Source: Molanna angustata
Taxonomy: Eukaryota; Arthropoda; Insecta; Trichoptera; Molannidae
Assembly: GCA_963576475.1 (NCBI GenBank)
Contig: OY754970.1
Location: 41,314,647-41,378,646 of the forward strand
Reading direction: 5' to 3'
DNA length: 64,000 nt
Positions 1 to 10,382 of this stretch are shown one piece after another. Positions within the stretch are counted from its first letter, which is position 1, and every line of letters begins with the position of its first letter. Under the pieces are notes generated by a model. It was not told where the DNA came from. It worked only from the letters and a program-made list of their open reading frames with translations, and did no database searches. The position numbers were made by a program, and so were the translations under genes.

Positions 1-488
1 AACTCGTGGATTAAGTTGAATCATGGTGGGATGGTACCGTTGATAGTACGAGCTGTGTAATCTCCAGCCAGAATTTTCTCATCTCTATGCAGAATCATTA
101 GTCTTTCTTAATTTTGCTAAATAATCAAATATCGCCCTCTGCTAACGTCTGCACAAAAACATGTCCCATCTTGTTAAGGACGGGCGGGCAGGAAAGTTTT
201 TCAAATAAAGGAAAAAAAAAAGTTGAAGAGGCTTTTGAAGAAATTTACCCTAATTATTTTGTAGCACGTAAAAGAGCAGGTACCTGGTTGATAAAGAATG
301 AAATATGAATAGAAACTAAGGTTGTATGGCTTAGAGTTGCTGGAAGTATAAAAGGGAAAAAATGCTTTTATTCGTTCTTAATTCTATGTAACAGCATTAT
401 ATTATTAATCAAAACAATATAAGACTCTTAAACCAAATTATACCAGAAAAAAACAATGATATTTTTTTCAAGATTAAAAAATATTTTA
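1..488. other. Unassigned A+T-rich sequence
   Basis: I recognise no gene or repeat here. A 64-codon frame at 114-308 has no recognisable motif and is treated as chance. Confidence 0.5.
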
Positions 489-1031
489 CGACATATTTTT
501 AACATCTCAATAGAGACGAAATTGGAATATTATAGGAGAACCTAATTTGTCATAAAATATCATTTAATCCCGACATAAAAGAATTCGATTTACATACACA
601 TTGGTACAAGCAAGTAAACACTCCAAAAATTTCAAAATCAAAAATAAAAAAAAACTTAATTCTGGCGCGGTTCAGGGGTGACATCTGTGCGAAAGCATTG
701 TCGTCTCACGTACAAGGACTGTTGCTATTATTACAAACCAATTTCTCAATAGATGGCGTTACAAAAATATATCTTCGTCACTTCAATGGCGATGGTTTTC
801 TCAACTGATTTTCAAACGAACAGATTTTCGTTTTTAAAATATGTATATAGAACTTTCGAAAATTGGATTGATAGGGAGTTCAAAAAGAAGGCACAATCGG
901 TGAACGTTGCGCAAGCGCATAAAGTCGTCACGTAAATCAGCCGATGTTAGTAAGCCTTGTAGGTGCCTTGAGTTCCAGGTTATCCTATAATATTCTAACT
1001 TCGTCTCTATTGAGATGTTAAAAAATTGTCA
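489..1031. mobile_element. TIR element, family A copy 1 (best preserved)
   Basis: This is a non-autonomous DNA-transposon-like element. The left end has CATCTCAATAGAGACGAA at 503-520, and the right end carries its reverse complement at about 1000-1017. The inverted match continues inwards through a block like TTGGAATATTATAGGAGAACC (broken by a few differences) and outwards into a GACA-ATTTTT stretch on both sides, so the terminal inverted repeat is roughly 50 bases. The interior has no convincing coding frame. It contains words shared with other copies, including ATAGATGGCGTTACAAAAA near 751 and GGTGAACGTTGCGCAAGCGC near 900. Copies or parts occur at about 10.7, 23.9, 27.4 and 39.1 kb. The superfamily is not assigned. 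Confidence 0.8.
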
Positions 1032-1470
1032 ATAATACGATTTCTTTTTAATAGAAAGGAGGTGCTTCAGAGATGATCAAACAAATGAATTTCATCGAGT
1101 TTTGATGATAGAACTCACGAGGAAAAAAATCAAACTCTTCAATTTGCAAAGTCGGCTACAATTATTAATAATTCCTTACCACGTCGTCCAAATCTGATGA
1201 TTTCTTTCTCATTTTAAAGGGAATTCTTCTGGGGTGGTTCCACCTGAACTAAGCCATGAGGTTTGATGATGGGAATCATGAAAAATTATGAGACTCATCA
1301 ATTTGCGAAGGATAACATTACTATTTACATGCATATCATACCATCACGCCATGGAATAGGCAAAGCCAAGTTTTGTATCTTAACAAATTCATTTTGAAGA
1401 CGGTTTTTTTTACATGAAACAATCCTTAACTTTACTATGTGGTGTTTATTCAGGTGTAAATTCAATATAA
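1032..1470. other. Unassigned spacer with tiny RTE tail
   Basis: Mostly unassigned. At about 1328-1360 the text ATACCATCACGCCATGG is the reverse complement of the 3' end of the RTE element at 59-62 kb. It is a minimal 5'-truncated copy on the minus strand. Confidence 0.45.
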
Positions 1471-2263
1471 GTAAAGTCTGATTTTTTTAACAGTGCCAAA
1501 GCTCATAGGGTGACCATGGTGTAAAAGAAAAAAAAATATTATGGGATTTTTTTTATCATTTCATGATATAAAACTGTTGTAACTTGCACATGCATATATC
1601 TTCAAAACCTTCAAATCTACTCATACCTATACATACTTCCGGTACCATGCGGCTTTAATGGGTCTACATTATTAGGTATTTTCTGCAAATGTTAATGGGC
1701 ATCTCCTGGGAAAGTAATATTTCAACAAAATATTTATTTGATACTATTTATCAGGAATATAAAAATAATACATTATGAAGTAATTAATCCTTATATGTAA
1801 TAATAAACAGTTACATATTATTTTACAAAATAATATATTATACCTACTATACAAAATATTTACATAATAGTTCATTGAGGCAAACACACATACATAAATA
1901 ATATAACTATGTAACTAATACAAATAAATAATGGACACTTATTCTTATTCTACACCTATTCTATAACACATGTTTATAATAATATTTATATATCGATATT
2001 AAACTAAAAATAAAATCACAAGTTAGAAATAAAAAATCATCAATGAAAACAATTCCTAATTTAGAACACATGGTCACCATAAAAAATCAAACGTCCGCGC
2101 ACTTCGAGAGATAGATACGTACTGTCGGGTTTGTTGTTAAGGACACCAAATGGTGTAAACCAATCAGCAACCACGATTCTACTAATACATTTACATGCGT
2201 AAATACTATGCATTTTTTTTGTTTATGTATAGAATTGGCACTTTAAAAAAAATCAGACTTTAC
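1471..2263. mobile_element. Inverted-repeat-bounded element (about 0.8 kb)
   Basis: GTAAAGTCTGATTTTTTT followed by AACAGTGCCA at 1471-1498 is matched in inverse orientation at 2236-2263 (TGGCACTTT then AAAATCAGACTTTAC), an inverted repeat of about 28 bases with one or two differences. The interior is very A+T-rich, especially 1720-2050, and has no coding frame. The outer limits and any target duplication could not be fixed. It is probably a non-autonomous DNA transposon. Confidence 0.55.
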
Positions 2264-2529
2264 CTACCGATATGAAAAGTGGTCTCTAAAAACTGTTTAA
2301 AAAAAGAATTCATTAGTGAAACAAGTCTTATATCTTCCTACCGCATATTATTAAATGTGTCCGCACATTCAATGGGGCAATAATAAAATGGAATTGTCTC
2401 TTTGTATTTTGAAATGTAGGTACATTTTTATTTCTGTGACTACTATATTGCTATCGTCTCTATCGAGATTAAATTTGTCGAATAAAGTATCATCGTCGTA
2501 AAGAATTGTCGCTGAAAATATAAAAAAAA
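2264..2529. other. Unassigned flank of the R1-type LINE
   Basis: No gene is seen. The words CGTCTCTAT-GAGAT at about 2453-2468 resemble the right end of family A (1000-1017) and may be a decayed end of it. Confidence 0.35.
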
Positions 2530-2795
2530 ATCGCTACTCCCACCACCACCCGCTCCGCATATGGGGACTGTCAACGGCCCCTTCGCAGAACGCTAGAATG
2601 AATGACAAAAAAAAAACAATGCATGGCACGAAGAGTAGCTCATGGAGCCCTCTAGATTAGCAATCTCGGCACCATGGTGCAAATAGAACAATCAACAAGT
2701 GCGAATTGAGATTCACACTTGCGGACTGTCGGCGACTTCAGATCCATATATATAGGGCATCAGAGAAGTGACCAAGATCTCTGGAAACAGAAAAG

Positions 2796-5700
2796 TCAGT
2801 GAGAATCTTCAGATAATAAGGCACCGTATCTATGGCAAAATCGTTTGAAGGCTTTGTAATTGTTCTTCGAGATCACTAAGTCCGCATGTCCAATGGGACC
2901 TTGAAGAGGCCCACGGACAGCAACGAGGAGCTCCGATCTGTAAGAGGACACAATTGGGTGGGAACACTCCCAAAGGATGTGATCCGAAGTTTGGTCCGGA
3001 CATTGACAAAACTGACATGAGGAAGAGGGAGCAATGTTGAAGCGATGGAGATAGCTTTTAAAGTTACCGTGTCCTGTGAGAAATTGAGAAGTCCAAAAGT
3101 CTGGAACAACCCAAGGAGATTTCAGTCGCGACCTCACGTCAGGAAAAAATAAAAAGCTAACTCTACCAACTAGACAGGTCGTCCAGCGGTTTTGCCAAAT
3201 GTTTAGTAGAGTGTCGCTCACGTTTCTCTTAATTGAGCTTCGAGACATTCGACTTTCAGGGGGGTGAAAATAAGTGTCACCGACGACAGAAGGACGGCCT
3301 CGCAATAAATTGAAAATAGCACCTCTACGTTGAATTTCAAGATCAAGGGGGGTTAAGCCTGTCAAAATTGGCAGGGCTTCGGTGGGGCTTGTTCTGTAAG
3401 CTTTGGATAGTGCAATGAGAGCGAATCTTTGGCCTGAAAGCAAGGTTCTTCGAATATGCTGAAACTCGCAGGCGTTAGACCAACAGCCTGCCGCATAGCA
3501 AGCGATGCCAAGATAAACGGCTTTGTAGAAAAGGCGGGCGATAGGAAATTGCAGACCCCAGCTTGCTTTGGCGAGGTGTCCTATTTTAATGAAAGCAAAC
3601 TTAGCCTTATCTACACATGATTTGGCATGATTTTTGAAACTCGGTCCCCTTTCTAGAATAACTCCGAGACAGGTGACTTGGTCTCGAAAGACAATATTAG
3701 TTCCTAGAAACTGGATGGACGGCCGTCTGCGAAGTATGCCCTTAAATACCAGGCCATAAGTCTTGTTCGGAGCGAAGCATAGCTTGTTTTTTATACCCCA
3801 GTCAGAAACAAAGCTCAGCGCTTGGGTGGCTGAGTTCTCGATTGATCTGCGAGAATCAGCACGAATCATAATGTAAGCATCATCAGCATATGCTTGAATT
3901 ATACAGTTGCTCGGAAGAGGAAGATCCAATAGATCATCGAAAAGAATGTTCCAAAGAAGTGAACCGAGAACAGAACCTTGAGGACATCCAATGCTTACTT
4001 GTCGCTTATGAATAAATTGACCCCCAGGAAGGACTATGTGGCGATTTTCGAAGTAGCTCTTAACAATAAGGTATAAGTTACGAGGAATATTTCTAGCCTT
4101 AAGTTTGTGCAGAATGAGCGGCCACCAAGCATTGTCAAACGTACCACTTATATCAAGCGAGATGGCTACAACATATTTCTCATTGGAGCACTCTACAAAA
4201 TCTATCATCTCGTTAACAGCGTCAACGGTGGAGATGCCGGGACGAAAACCAAATTGGCGTCGGGATAGCGGACGATAATTAGAGAGATGTGACTCAATTC
4301 TACGGCAAATCAATTGCTCGAGAACTTTACCTAGAATAGGGAGAAGAGTAATGGGTCTGTATGATTTGGGATCCGTACTAGAGCGATCGCAACGTTTGGA
4401 TATTATCGTCATGAGACCTGTTTTCCAGCAATCTGGAAAACAGCCTTCATTTAGACATCGGTTGAAGAGGACAGTCATTTCAGAACGAGCTAGACGCCAG
4501 CATCTATGAGCTAGAGAAGAATCAATGCGATCTAAGCCTGGGGATTTATTTTGCTTAAGGTTCTTGATAATTAAATCAAGTTCCTCAGCAGAAGTTGGTG
4601 GCGAAGGGGATGTTAGAGGAATAGTTTTTTGAAGAGTACGAACCTGTTTGTGAAAATCGTTGTCAGTCAGAGGATTGTCTTTTGAGACTAATGCATCCAG
4701 GAAAGCAGAGGCAGTATCATCAATGGATGAAGTCATATTGCCATTATTTATACGGATTATACATGAAAGAGCTCTATTGTTATCTCGTTTTGATGAAACA
4801 CATTTAAACACAGCACCCCAAGGATCCGAAACAGATACCTCAGAGACCATTTTATGCCAGCTTGCGGTTTTAGCGCGAATTATCTCTTTTTTGTAACGAT
4901 TGTGGGCCTGTCTGTAACTACAGTAAAGGCTTGAAATAGTAAAACTTGTGTAGTTTCGACTACGACCTGTTCGTAGGGCTCGACGAGAGCGCGATGCACA
5001 TTGCTTTAGAGCGTCAAGACCGGAATGCCACCACGTATTTGGCATTAGCTTTCGAGGTATTGATCTGCCAATAGTTTTTTCAGCACATGTGACAATGCTA
5101 TCAGTAAGGGCGGATGCCATTTCATGTGTTGTCAATAGAGTGTGATTGAAGTGATCAAGGAAGCGAGAAAACTCAAAGTCAAAATCAATCAAACGATTAG
5201 ACTTGGTGCGAAAACGTCCAGGAATTAGAGAAGGGATGTGCTGTTCAACTAAGGATGAACGTACAGAAAAAGTGATGAGTTCATGGTCGCTGCAAGAAGC
5301 GTCCACATGGACACACCATTGGCTGATTTTGTCTGCAATTCGGGAAGAGGCAATAGTAACATCGATGTGACCAGAACCGACGGTACTAGAAAAAGTAGGT
5401 GGGTTAGTGGGATCGTTAATGACTGAAAGAGCATGCGCTGCTATGAAATCCTCGCACAATTCACCGCGTTTAGCTTTTCTGGAGCCCAGAGATACTGAAG
5501 TGCACCATAAAGGGGATTCAGCATTTAAGTCACCGCCAATCAGAATGGAAGCTCCACCTAGATGATTCATTATACTGTCCAACAAGCACACATGTGGTTC
5601 AATTGGGTCACTAAATTTGAAGTAGGTTGATACCAAATACATGGATTCACCAAAAAGAGAAACTTCAATCACGACTGTAGTGCTCGAGGAAAGATGATCT

Positions 5701-5966
5701 AGTAAGATATAGGATATTGCAGAATTAAAAATAATTATTGATGCTAGAGGGGGCAAATCAATGGAACAGCAAGTGGCAGAAATTACACGGAAGTCTGAAT
5801 CCGTCCCATACATAGAGCCGTCGCCAATGTAAGGTTCCTGAACCAGACAGATATCAAGATTCAGTTGATGGGCAAGTTGCATAAGCTCCAAGGAGGCAGC
5901 ACGACGTCGGCCCAGATTAAGCTGTCCGATTTTAAGACCGGCTGATAGGGATATACTACAGGCCAT
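2796..5966 (-). CDS. R1-clade ORF2: APE endonuclease / reverse transcriptase
   Basis: A protein of about 1056 residues that nicks the target DNA and reverse-transcribes the element RNA at the nick. The first ATG is at 5966-5964; the frame runs slightly further upstream but only through non-ATG codons. Domains in order: an apurinic-type endonuclease at residues about 10-225 (QLNLGR, VQEPYIGDG, GGDLNAESPLW, the GHIDVTIAS region, SDHELITF); a reverse transcriptase at about 430-730 (YRPITLLP, LDISGTFDNAWWP, IGCPQGSVLG, the catalytic YADD near residue 690); and a C-terminal zinc-binding motif CQFCQCPDQTSDHILWEC near residues 981-1000 (C-x2-C-x7-H-x4-C). Length and order fit R1-clade ORF2. It starts inside the end of ORF1, which suggests coupled reinitiation. 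All key catalytic residues that I can place are present. Confidence 0.92.
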   Translation of the reverse strand: MACSISLSAGLKIGQLNLGRRRAASLELMQLAHQLNLDICLVQEPYIGDGSMYGTDSDFRVISATCCSIDLPPLASIIIFNSAISYILLDHLSSSTTVVIEVSLFGESMYLVSTYFKFSDPIEPHVCLLDSIMNHLGGASILIGGDLNAESPLWCTSVSLGSRKAKRGELCEDFIAAHALSVINDPTNPPTFSSTVGSGHIDVTIASSRIADKISQWCVHVDASCSDHELITFSVRSSLVEQHIPSLIPGRFRTKSNRLIDFDFEFSRFLDHFNHTLLTTHEMASALTDSIVTCAEKTIGRSIPRKLMPNTWWHSGLDALKQCASRSRRALRTGRSRNYTSFTISSLYCSYRQAHNRYKKEIIRAKTASWHKMVSEVSVSDPWGAVFKCVSSKRDNNRALSCIIRINNGNMTSSIDDTASAFLDALVSKDNPLTDNDFHKQVRTLQKTIPLTSPSPPTSAEELDLIIKNLKQNKSPGLDRIDSSLAHRCWRLARSEMTVLFNRCLNEGCFPDCWKTGLMTIISKRCDRSSTDPKSYRPITLLPILGKVLEQLICRRIESHLSNYRPLSRRQFGFRPGISTVDAVNEMIDFVECSNEKYVVAISLDISGTFDNAWWPLILHKLKARNIPRNLYLIVKSYFENRHIVLPGGQFIHKRQVSIGCPQGSVLGSLLWNILFDDLLDLPLPSNCIIQAYADDAYIMIRADSRRSIENSATQALSFVSDWGIKNKLCFAPNKTYGLVFKGILRRRPSIQFLGTNIVFRDQVTCLGVILERGPSFKNHAKSCVDKAKFAFIKIGHLAKASWGLQFPIARLFYKAVYLGIACYAAGCWSNACEFQHIRRTLLSGQRFALIALSKAYRTSPTEALPILTGLTPLDLEIQRRGAIFNLLRGRPSVVGDTYFHPPESRMSRSSIKRNVSDTLLNIWQNRWTTCLVGRVSFLFFPDVRSRLKSPWVVPDFWTSQFLTGHGNFKSYLHRFNIAPSSSCQFCQCPDQTSDHILWECSHPIVSSYRSELLVAVRGPLQGPIGHADLVISKNNYKAFKRFCHRYGALLSEDSH

Positions 5967-7296
5967 AATCAACAGTTAATAGGGCACGGCTCAGAGAAGC
6001 CTGAAAAGCTGGACATTGATCAGAACCGGATTTGTGTGATGCTGGTTTTTTGAAAGAAGTACAGACTGCACAAGTAGGTGGACTGTCTTTTACGGGACAT
6101 GCTGAGAAGTCATGCTCACCAGAAGCACAGTGGCCGCAACGCGGGGGATCTTTGCAATACTTACTTGTATGCCCATACATCCGGCATCTTGAGTACACAT
6201 TTATAGGTATGAAGTCTCGGACCTTACACACGCTCCATTCTACATAGACTCTTCCGAGCTCAATGAGTTTGTGTCTGATCGCTGGCGTTACTTCAAAAAC
6301 CCTGTCACACGTAGGTCCAGTGCGAGGTCCCATGAAGTGGCTGAAATGTGTATTCTTTAAACAATCTTCCTGGCTTACTCCCATATCTGGGACTGATGAA
6401 AACGCCAGAGCCAAGAATTCTTCGTGAGACATATCCCGAGGAACAAAACTGAAACGTACTCTAGGGTTCCGTTTTGGAGCTAACCGAGCACTCAGATTCT
6501 TGGACATTTTTAGGGCCGGCGCGTTTAGGAGCTTAATGGAGTCAGAAGCAGAGGCCGTGTTGACTACGATTCCATTGCCTCTAATACTACGCACACTGGT
6601 GATCTGTGCGCCAATCTCGCTGGGCTTAATCGTGGTTTTTAAAACTCTTTTTGTTTCGATGGAAGATGATATATCTTCTCCAGTTGGGAAGATACATACT
6701 GCAGGCTTGGCTGGTAGAGCGGGAAAACCAATTCTTGTTATTGGTGGAGGGCCGTTATGGCCAGCGGAACGTGAAGCAAAAGTGTCAGTTGCTTTTGGAG
6801 CAATATTATCTGCGATTTTATGCATAACGGGTCGCATCTCCAGTTCAAGCATATCTATTTGGCATTGTAGACCATGTTTTTCCTGGTTCAAAGCACGAAT
6901 TCGCTCATTAAGCACAGCTTCCCGTCCAAGAGATTCAGCCATACGGCTGTCATGGCGTCCAATTATGGCAAGGAGGACCTGAACTTGTCGGCCGACAATC
7001 AATTGTATCTCTTGAGTGACTTCACTACCGGCCAAACTATCTTGAAGTACAGAGACAGCTTCAAATGCGCTGTCAATCATTGGCGAAAAAATAGGTATGC
7101 CACAGTCATCTTCTTTGCTCTCAACGTTATCATCGCGAGATGATGGTGACGAGAGATTTGATACGGGCGCGGTCTGTGTTGGCGGACTACACTGATCCGT
7201 CTCAACGCGAGTCGCCACGATGTGGTTCTCAGCGGAGACAGACGATGTTCCATGGCTAGAGAATCTTGTTCTTGAGATAGGATAAAAAAAAATCAT
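5956..7296 (-). CDS. R1-clade ORF1: gag-like nucleic-acid-binding protein
   Basis: A 446-residue protein starting at an ATG (7296-7294). In this clade ORF1 protein packages the element RNA. The N-terminal half is hydrophilic, with a probable helical or coiled stretch around residues 95-165 (IQLIVGRQVQVLLAIIGRHD through a Glu/Leu-rich segment). The C-terminal part carries tandem zinc knuckles. The second, CGHCASGEHDFSAC, is a perfect C-x2-C-x4-H-x4-C. The third begins CAVC. The first reads YSRCRMYGHTSKYC, where a tyrosine sits in the place of the expected first cysteine, so this knuckle looks damaged. The stop codon overlaps the ORF2 start by 11 bases. Identification rests on the knuckles and on the adjoining ORF2. 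Confidence 0.88.
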   Translation of the reverse strand: MIFFYPISRTRFSSHGTSSVSAENHIVATRVETDQCSPPTQTAPVSNLSSPSSRDDNVESKEDDCGIPIFSPMIDSAFEAVSVLQDSLAGSEVTQEIQLIVGRQVQVLLAIIGRHDSRMAESLGREAVLNERIRALNQEKHGLQCQIDMLELEMRPVMHKIADNIAPKATDTFASRSAGHNGPPPITRIGFPALPAKPAVCIFPTGEDISSSIETKRVLKTTIKPSEIGAQITSVRSIRGNGIVVNTASASDSIKLLNAPALKMSKNLSARLAPKRNPRVRFSFVPRDMSHEEFLALAFSSVPDMGVSQEDCLKNTHFSHFMGPRTGPTCDRVFEVTPAIRHKLIELGRVYVEWSVCKVRDFIPINVYSRCRMYGHTSKYCKDPPRCGHCASGEHDFSACPVKDSPPTCAVCTSFKKPASHKSGSDQCPAFQASLSRALLTVDYGL

Positions 7297-7310
7297 GTCT
7301 TACTTAATAA

Positions 7311-8000
7311 TAATTTGGAGTGGTCCATTACTTATACATACATGTATGTAGTGAAAAGTTTTGTGGCCGCCACTACCCAGCCGTTTGTAAAACGTTTTAA
7401 AACATATAAACAATGATATATACCTAATTTGTAACGTCAAAGTAACAAAACACAATACGAATACAAAAACTCCATATTTGGCCATCTTCCAAATACTAGG
7501 ACATCTCAATTTTGAACTAAAGACACAACAACGTCTTTATACTTTTCAAAGACAATGAATATATCATTTGTTTCATCTTGACGCACATTTTCTTGTCTTT
7601 TTCCCTTTCGCTCGTCGTATATAACCGTCTTCCTCCGAAGAGACATAATCTTTATTGGTCGATTGCTTGCAACTTGCAACTTGCAGCACATGTCTGTACT
7701 GCAGCGATTCCAACGTTAAATCGTATTTCTATGTACATCGATAACCATACTCGGAGGAGATATCGTGGAAAAGTCTATAGGTAGGTACTTGTATTATTAT
7801 TTGAAGAAAATTGCGAGGAAACTTGATTTTAAGTATCGAAATATTATATACGATGAAAAATTTATCTCCTCCGATTGAAATATAAATTTATTTTATATCG
7901 AAAAATGATTTGTTATTTTTCAACATAGAATCTTACCACCGCTGGCTTCGAAAAGTTCATGTGTAATTTATGTATACCTACGTGAAAAAATTGACGATTT
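7311..8000. other. Unassigned, possibly including LINE 5' UTR
   Basis: There is no recognisable gene. The part next to 7296 may be the 5' untranslated leader of the R1-type element. At 7360-7395 the words TTTTGTGGCCGCCACTACCC resemble the dispersed GGCCACAACCCACTCG motif of family C. Overlapping short frames at 7506-7784 lack motifs. Confidence 0.4.
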
Positions 8001-8145
8001 GTGTCTCATTTGCTAAGACTCCTGAACCATAGGTCCCGGATCGATTCCCGCTGAAGACACATTTTTTTGTCAGTGTTCTCTGTCTGCACCTGTGAGACGC
8101 TCAAATGCATTCTCAAAAATGTGGCAACATATAATTGGGTACTTT
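8001..8145 (+). mobile_element. Decayed SINE1 copy
   Basis: GGTCCCGGATCGATTCCCG near 8032 is a worn version of the pol III B-box region of SINE1, followed by diverged SINE1 body (CACCTGTGAGACG, ATGTGGCAAC, ATAATTGGGTAC). The A-box end is unrecognisable. Confidence 0.55.
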
Positions 8146-8310
8146 TTGACCTATACTATGATCAAGTACCTACCCACCTGTACGATAATCGATAAAGAAT
8201 ATTAAAAAAATTTCAAATACATGAGCAGTGGCTGTAATCTCTACTGCAAATAAAAACCTAACTTTGTAACGGAAAAAAATGCGGTAGGAAGATTTGTTTT
8301 AATCGCTATG
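8146..8310. other. Unassigned spacer
   Basis: No feature is seen. Confidence 0.4.
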
Positions 8311-8500
8311 TTCATATATTATTATTTATATCACCACGCAATGTTTCAGATTTGATTGTAAACAGAAAGATTCGAGCACCACGCGTGTATATCTTGTTAT
8401 TTGTTCATATTATTTTTTTATCATCACGTAATGTTTCAGAGTTGGTTGTAAACAGAAAGATTCGAGCGCCGCACGTTAAAATCTTGTCGTTCGTTTTGCA
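8311..8500 (+). repeat. Imperfect tandem duplication, about 90-bp period
   Basis: TCACCACGCAATGTTTCAGA at 8331 recurs with few changes at 8421, and both copies continue through GTAAACAGAAAGATTCGAGC. There are two units. The open frame across them (8352-8555) has no known motif. Confidence 0.7.
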
Positions 8501-8690
8501 GTGCCCAAATTCTCGTTTTCATTTTGTTAATATATTTCTGCATCGTCAGTTATGATTCATTTGTTTAATTGTTTTAATTGTATTTAAATTTAACATTTTT
8601 TAAAAAATAAATCTTAATAATTATTTCCTCCACTGATATCAATTACATTATAACGTGATATTTTTGGACTAGCGACAGCTTTGTACGATT

Positions 8691-9752
8691 TATACAGGGT
8701 GTCCCAAAAAGTATGGATAATCGGTAAACCAGGAATAGAGGAACCCTAGGGCTATCCAAAAACCTCAATGTATGTTCTACGATTTTTTGTCGTTTTCGAG
8801 TCATAATTTTTTTTCGAATTTTTCGATAAACTCCGACTGTCACTACATAATTGGTCACAGAGACGCTATTTATTGAGATACACCCATCATTATTTTTTTC
8901 AAAATTATTGAATAGTGTGCGTTTTAGATGTAATAATTTTCTTTATCCAATTTGATACCATATCTTAAAAAAAATGTTGTATCTCAAAAAAAGTCAAATC
9001 AGAAAATTGACAAAAATGTTTGAGGGCGATTTAAAAATAGAAGGTCACATAAAAATTTTCCGAAACATTTTTCAAAAACTTCCTTATTTTATCTAGTATC
9101 TACCCTGTAAATTTCATTTTCTTATTCCTACGGAATCATAATTAAAAATGGTTTGAAAGTACGAGAGGTAGATTCTTACGTAGTGAAATTTTGATACATT
9201 AAATGTATCATTCTAATACATGTATTACTCGTAGAATAATAAATGATTATTTTTGTATGGAAATGTATGTATTTCATTACGTGAGATATCGCTATCTCGT
9301 ATTTTAAAACCGTTTTAAAGTATGATCCCTTAGGAATAGGAAAATGAAATTTACAGGGTAGATACTAGATGAAATAAGGAAGTTTTTGAAAAATGTTTGG
9401 GAAAATTTTTTTATGTGACCTACTATTTTTAAATCGACCTCAAACATTTTTATTAATTTTCTGATTTGACTATTTTTGATATTATATCAAATTGGATATA
9501 ACAAATTATAACATCTAAAACGTACACTATTCAACAATTTTGAAAAAAATAATGAAGGGTGTATCTCAATAAATAGCGTCTCTGTGACCAATTATGTCGT
9601 GACAGTAGGAGTTTTTCGAAAAATTTCCTAAAAAAATTATAACTCGAAAACGACAAAAAATCGTAGAACATACATTGAGGTTTTTGGATAGCCCTAGGGG
9701 TCCTCTATCCCTGGTTTACCGATTATCCATACTTTTTGGGACACCCTGTATA
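8691..9752. mobile_element. 1.06-kb foldback (long inverted-repeat) element
   Basis: The left end TATACAGGGTGTCCCAAAAA (8691) pairs with the right end TTTTTGGGACACCCTGTATA, ending at 9752. The two arms of about 500 bases mirror each other almost to the centre near 9220. Matched landmarks include GGTCACAGAGACGCTATTTA at 8853 against its complement near 9568, and CTACCCTGTAAATTTCATTT at 9101 against AAATGAAATTTACAGGGTAG near 9344. The CAGGGTGTCCCAAAA terminus is widespread in insect genomes. Target duplication is TA or TATA, which is ambiguous because the ends are themselves palindromic. There is no coding capacity. Confidence 0.88.
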
Positions 9753-10163
9753 TTATCATTTAAAGATTTCAGGTGAGCAACAATAATTAATAATATTCGC
9801 TTATAGAAAACACCTTCAGAGATGAATGTTTATCTACTATACGCAATCGACATTATAAATAAATCCTCATTGTATATACCCATTGATATGTTTTCGTTTT
9901 CGACTTGTGATAATATTAATAATAACACTTCTCGTGTGAGATATGATATTTCCCTACAAATATATGTATGAAATATTCCACATGATTCACACAGGGACTA
10001 ATTCGATAAGGTGGGATTATCTTCTAGTAGGAAAACACCTTATTATTAACAGCGTATACGACTTAATTCAACTTGACTAAATTCTACTAATATATCAGCG
10101 ATGGTTGAATGTATTCAACGAAACAAATGACATGATTGAATTCAGTTTCATCCAACCCAATAA
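9753..10163. other. Unassigned A+T-rich sequence
   Basis: I see nothing recognisable. Confidence 0.4.
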
Positions 10164-10382
10164 AATATATTTATTTATTTAATATTGCTTCTCGGGCGTC
10201 TAACAGGCACTATGTCAAATATTAATTTAACACGCACCCAATAACAAGTTGACACATTCGGGACACTTCACAGATCCAGACTGAAAACACAATTAAAAAC
10301 CACTGTGTCTCCACCGGGTATCGAACCCGTGAACTGTCACTCAGGGGTCAGATACCCAACCCACTGAGCCGTGAAAGCCGAT
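10164..10382 (-). mobile_element. SINE1 copy, near full length
   Basis: A minus-strand tRNA-derived SINE. The (ATTT)n at 10164-10180 is its A-rich tail, followed by the complements of the SINE1 body and of the B-box region (GGTATCGAACCCG at 10316). It ends in CCACTGAGCCGTGAAAGCCG, the complement of the A-box head. Confidence 0.82.

Larger units (their letters stand above)
2530..7310 (-). mobile_element. R1-clade non-LTR retrotransposon, both ORFs open
   Basis: The element reads right to left: ORF1 (7296-5956), ORF2 (5966-2796), then an untranslated 3' tract of roughly 250 bases, richer in G+C than its surroundings, down to about 2530. Neither frame is interrupted. The gag-like zinc-knuckle ORF1, the APE endonuclease, the RT wording LDISG-FDNAWWP and the C-terminal CCHC motif place it in the R1 clade. 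I see no rDNA in the flanks, so this is not an insertion into a recognisable 28S gene. No poly(A) tail or target duplication was found, and both outer ends are approximate. Confidence 0.85.

Noticed and set aside
499..1021. TTAA target-site duplication around family A copy 1 (piggyBac-like)
   Set aside because: Other copies lack TTAA, and the sequence beyond it (GACA-ATTTTT) is also shared and inverted, so TTAA is inside the element.
2530..7310. Insertion of the R1-type element into 28S rDNA
   Set aside because: No rRNA sequence is recognisable on either side.
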